Shown piece after piece: positions 61,692-64,000 of a stretch of DNA of 64,000 nucleotides. The notes under the pieces were generated by a model that was given only the letters and a program-made list of their open reading frames with translations, ran no database searches and was not told the origin of the DNA. Source of the DNA: Nitrosospira multiformis (lineage in GTDB: Bacteria > Pseudomonadota > Gammaproteobacteria > Burkholderiales > Nitrosomonadaceae). The DNA lies in contig NZ_FOHI01000001.1 of the NCBI RefSeq assembly GCF_900111585.1, positions 372,001-436,000 on the forward strand. Reading direction: 5' to 3'. The position numbers were made by a program, and so were the translations under genes. The first letter of the stretch is position 1. Each line of letters opens with the position of its first letter.

Positions 61692-62921
61692 TCATGATAT
61701 CTGATCGAGTTCGAATACCTTGTGCAAGACACGTACCGCCAATTCCATGTATTTTTCATCCACGACTACGGAAATCTTGATTTCGGAGGTGGAGATCATC
61801 TGGATATTGATGCCTTCTTCCGCCAGCGTACGAAACATTCTGCTGGCAATGCCCACATGCGAACGCATGCCGACGCCCACTACCGAGACTTTCGCGATTC
61901 TGTCGCCCCCGATCACACCCCGGGCGCCGATATGAGGCTGCACCTGATTTTTCAGGATATCCATCGTTCTCGCAAATTCATTGCGATTCACGGTAAATGA
62001 AAAATCGGTCATGTCATCGTGGCCGACATTCTGGATGATCATGTCCACATCGATATTTGCATCCGCCACGGGACCAAGAATCTGATAGGCGATACCGGGA
62101 CGGTCCGGCACACCCAGCACCGTAATCTTGGCTTCGTCACGATTGAATGCGATGCCTGAAATAATCGCCCGCTCCATGTTTTTTTCTTCCTCGAAAGTGA
62201 TGAGGGTACCCTCTCCTTCTTCCTCGAAACTGGAGAGCACCCGCAATTTAACCTTGTATTTACCCGCGAACTCCACGGCGCGGATTTGCAGCACCTTGGA
62301 ACCAAGGCTTGCCATTTCAAGCATTTCTTCAAAGGTAACAGTCTTGAGTTTGCGCGCTTCGGGCACAATTCGGGGGTCGGTCGTGTAAACCCCGTCTACA
62401 TCCGTATAGATCTGGCATTCATCCGCCTTGAGCGCTGCCGCGAGGGCAACAGCCGTGGTGTCGGAACCGCCTCGGCCCAATGTGGTGATACTGCCTGCCT
62501 CATCCACTCCCTGAAAGCCCGCTACTGCCACTACATATCCCGCATCGAGGTCGGCGCGTATTTTGTCCTCATCGATTTTGAGTATGCGCGCCTTGGTATA
62601 GGCGCTATCGGTGTGAATGCGCACCTGGGGGCCGGTGTAGCTCTTCGCCTTGATGCCCAGATCCATCAGCGCCATTGATAGCAAAGCGACAGAAACCTGC
62701 TCCCCGGTGGAAACCATGACATCCAGTTCCCGGGGATCCGGATGAGCCTGGAATTCCCTGGCCAGCGCAATAAGACGATTTGTCTCTCCGCTCATGGCGG
62801 ACACCACGACCACCACCTGATCCCCCCGAGCCTGGAATCTCGCCACTCGGCGGGCGACATTCTTGATGCGCTCCGTGCTGCCCACCGATGTGCCGCCGTA
62901 TTTTTGAACGATAAATGTCAC
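61692..62921 (-). CDS. lysC: Aspartokinase
   Basis: 409 residues from a GTG at 62921 (VTFIVQKYGGTSVG read as Met). The kinase signature KYGGTSVGS is at residues 6-14, and TTLGRGGSDTTAVAL and the Asp/Glu substrate loop are present. Two ACT domains occupy the C-terminal third (KITVLGVPDRPGIAYQIL and KVSVVGVGMRSHVGIASRMF) for feedback by lysine and/or threonine. It catalyses the first step of the aspartate family of amino acids. The longer in-frame start upstream has no site. It follows tRNA-Ser on the reverse strand. Confidence 0.93.
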   Translation of the reverse strand: MTFIVQKYGGTSVGSTERIKNVARRVARFQARGDQVVVVVSAMSGETNRLIALAREFQAHPDPRELDVMVSTGEQVSVALLSMALMDLGIKAKSYTGPQVRIHTDSAYTKARILKIDEDKIRADLDAGYVVAVAGFQGVDEAGSITTLGRGGSDTTAVALAAALKADECQIYTDVDGVYTTDPRIVPEARKLKTVTFEEMLEMASLGSKVLQIRAVEFAGKYKVKLRVLSSFEEEGEGTLITFEEEKNMERAIISGIAFNRDEAKITVLGVPDRPGIAYQILGPVADANIDVDMIIQNVGHDDMTDFSFTVNRNEFARTMDILKNQVQPHIGARGVIGGDRIAKVSVVGVGMRSHVGIASRMFRTLAEEGINIQMISTSEIKISVVVDEKYMELAVRVLHKVFELDQIS

Positions 62922-63294
62922 GATAACCTGCTTAACTGAGAATGGCAAAGCCGTGGGCAAAATGCCACATGTCGGATCAATTTAGGGGTTTAAAGTCCTG
63001 GCATGGATATTGTGTTCGAATTTTACCTTATTACCGGAAAGAAAACCCGAGAACCTTTGCAGAAGCTTTTTTCAGGTTCCGCGATATGCAAAATGATAAA
63101 CGGGAAAACTTCAGGATATTGACGTAGGTCAAATTCAGGGTCTGGAGCCGCTCCATTCAGGGAAAACCTGCTTGATTCAGGGGTTTCTTAATACTTGCAT
63201 AGAATAAAAAAACAAATTAAATTTATGTATGTGCAATACTCCTATAACATAAAAGCGCACCTATTCTAACTACATAACCTGTCGAGATGCCCCC
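62922..63294. other. Intergenic, nothing recognised
   Basis: About 370 bases between lysC and the small helix-turn-helix gene. No gene, strong dyad or consensus promoter was seen by eye. Confidence 0.4.
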
Positions 63295-63582
63295 ATGAAA
63301 CTCTTCGAAGAAATATCCAATCCTCGTGAAATTCGACGCAAACTGGGTCTCAATCAGCATGATTTCTGGAGCAAGGTCGGTGTCACCCAAAGCGGCGGCT
63401 CCCGTTATGAGAGTGGACGAAATATGCCCAGACCGGTAAGGGAACTGGTACGGCTGGTGCATATCGAGCACATCGATCTTTCCAAGATCAAGAAAGACGA
63501 TCTGGCTGTTGCAGCCTTACTGAAAAGCAAGGATCCTGAACTGTACAAGAGTCTGAAGAAAGCCTCCAAGGCCAAGCAGTAG
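63295..63582 (+). CDS. Small XRE-like helix-turn-helix protein
   Basis: 95 residues. The N-terminal half is a Cro/CI-type domain (REIRRKLGLNQHDFWSKVGV, then TQSGGSRYESGRNMPRPVRE) with the turn and the recognition helix in place. The C-terminal half is Lys-rich and helical. It may be a plain repressor or an antitoxin, but there is no partner toxin gene next to it. Confidence 0.75.
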   Translation: MKLFEEISNPREIRRKLGLNQHDFWSKVGVTQSGGSRYESGRNMPRPVRELVRLVHIEHIDLSKIKKDDLAVAALLKSKDPELYKSLKKASKAKQ

Positions 63583-63654
63583 GGGCAATACCGGAAACCT
63601 GTCCGGATTACTGCTCAAGCTTCATCGGAGAATCAGGAAGGAGAAAAATTCAAG

Positions 63655-64000
63655 CTATGGATTCAGCTTTACAGCGAGTCCCCGGCGTCTTATTTGTTCC
63701 GAAAATGCCTCCATCCACTCCTGCCTGATCTTCGTGAGCCGCGATGCTTCCGGCTGCAAGGATGGACGCGCAAGACCGTACAGAAGCACACCTTCGAGTA
63801 CCCCCCCCTCGCTCAGAAATTCCTCGATAAATCTCAGATACGCTTCAGATTCATTTCTGGAAGGTGGCATCCCGTCGATCTGAAATACGCAGGTCTGCAA
63901 CCATGTAGGGCACAGGGATGCAGACAGTTGCAGATTCCTGCGCATCTTTTTCAAACTCATGCGCGTATTATTGATCAGTTGCCTTCCCTCGCGGGTAACA
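63655..64000 (-). CDS. Radical SAM protein, C-terminal part (runs off the window)
   Basis: The frame stays open to the window edge, so the ATG at 63960 is not taken as the start. The visible part (WLQTCVFQIDGMPPSRNESE and LEGVLLYGLARPSLQPEASR) matches the C-terminus of a MoaA/PqqE-like radical SAM family common in betaproteobacteria whose substrate is unknown. The SAM-cluster cysteines would lie outside the window. Confidence 0.7.
   Translation of the reverse strand, partial: VTREGRQLINNTRMSLKKMRRNLQLSASLCPTWLQTCVFQIDGMPPSRNESEAYLRFIEEFLSEGGVLEGVLLYGLARPSLQPEASRLTKIRQEWMEAFSEQIRRRGLAVKLNP

Overview
The window looks like a piece of a betaproteobacterial chromosome. The closest match by gene content is the ammonia-oxidising family Nitrosomonadaceae, Nitrosospira in particular (inference). 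Support comes from the dac-dat-ybeD-lipB-lipA order, the divergent rluD/bamD and tesA/ybbA pairs, a decayed copper nitrite reductase of the kind found in ammonia oxidisers, many small secreted proteins of no known family, and moderate GC content. No replication origin, phage or CRISPR array was seen.

Layout. 0-10 kb is an accessory, stress-flavoured stretch. It holds a DEDDh exonuclease/GIY-YIG nuclease fusion, two tandem ferritin-like di-iron proteins, a type II NADH dehydrogenase, several small secreted proteins, a truncated YfbU-like gene and remnants of a coiled-coil gene and of nirK. 10-21 kb is housekeeping: a PP2C phosphatase, sucCD, a CobD/AmpE-like membrane protein, a HerA-like ATPase, a D,D-carboxypeptidase, a D-amino acid aminotransferase and lipoate synthesis (lipB, lipA). 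21-26 kb carries a DUF6607-type lipoprotein and a complete Mla-type lipid transport operon. 26-27.1 kb is a gene graveyard containing a perfect sigma-54 promoter that overlaps a 13-bp inverted repeat. 27-40 kb has a c-type cytochrome, rimO, a ZIP transporter, pgeF-rluD, bamD, a universal stress protein, tesA/ybbA and an RND efflux pair.

40-45.3 kb is the most coherent system in the window. A beta-carbonic-anhydrase-fold enzyme, a zinc-ribbon protein, a type II sulfide:quinone oxidoreductase and a TauE/SafE exporter lie in one direction behind a perfect sigma-54 promoter. The gene next upstream encodes a sigma-54 activator with a Cys-bearing sensor domain. I read this as an inducible unit for sulfide (possibly COS/CS2) handling. 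45-54 kb has a TPR lipoprotein-like protein, a DUF4242 gene and a TetR gene sharing near-identical operator-like sites, then a second TetR unit (interrupted OsmC, flavin monooxygenase, TetR, membrane protein, metallo-beta-lactamase-fold hydrolase, methyltransferase).

54-59.8 kb holds metG, a zinc alcohol dehydrogenase and Leloir genes galK and galT. 59.9-61.5 kb is an AT-richer segment with an orphan membrane-anchored protein and an IS3-type transposase remnant, next to the 3' end of tRNA-Ser(GCU). The window closes with aspartokinase, a small helix-turn-helix protein and the 3' end of a radical SAM gene.

All functional assignments come from reading the translated sequence and motif memory. 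No database search was run.
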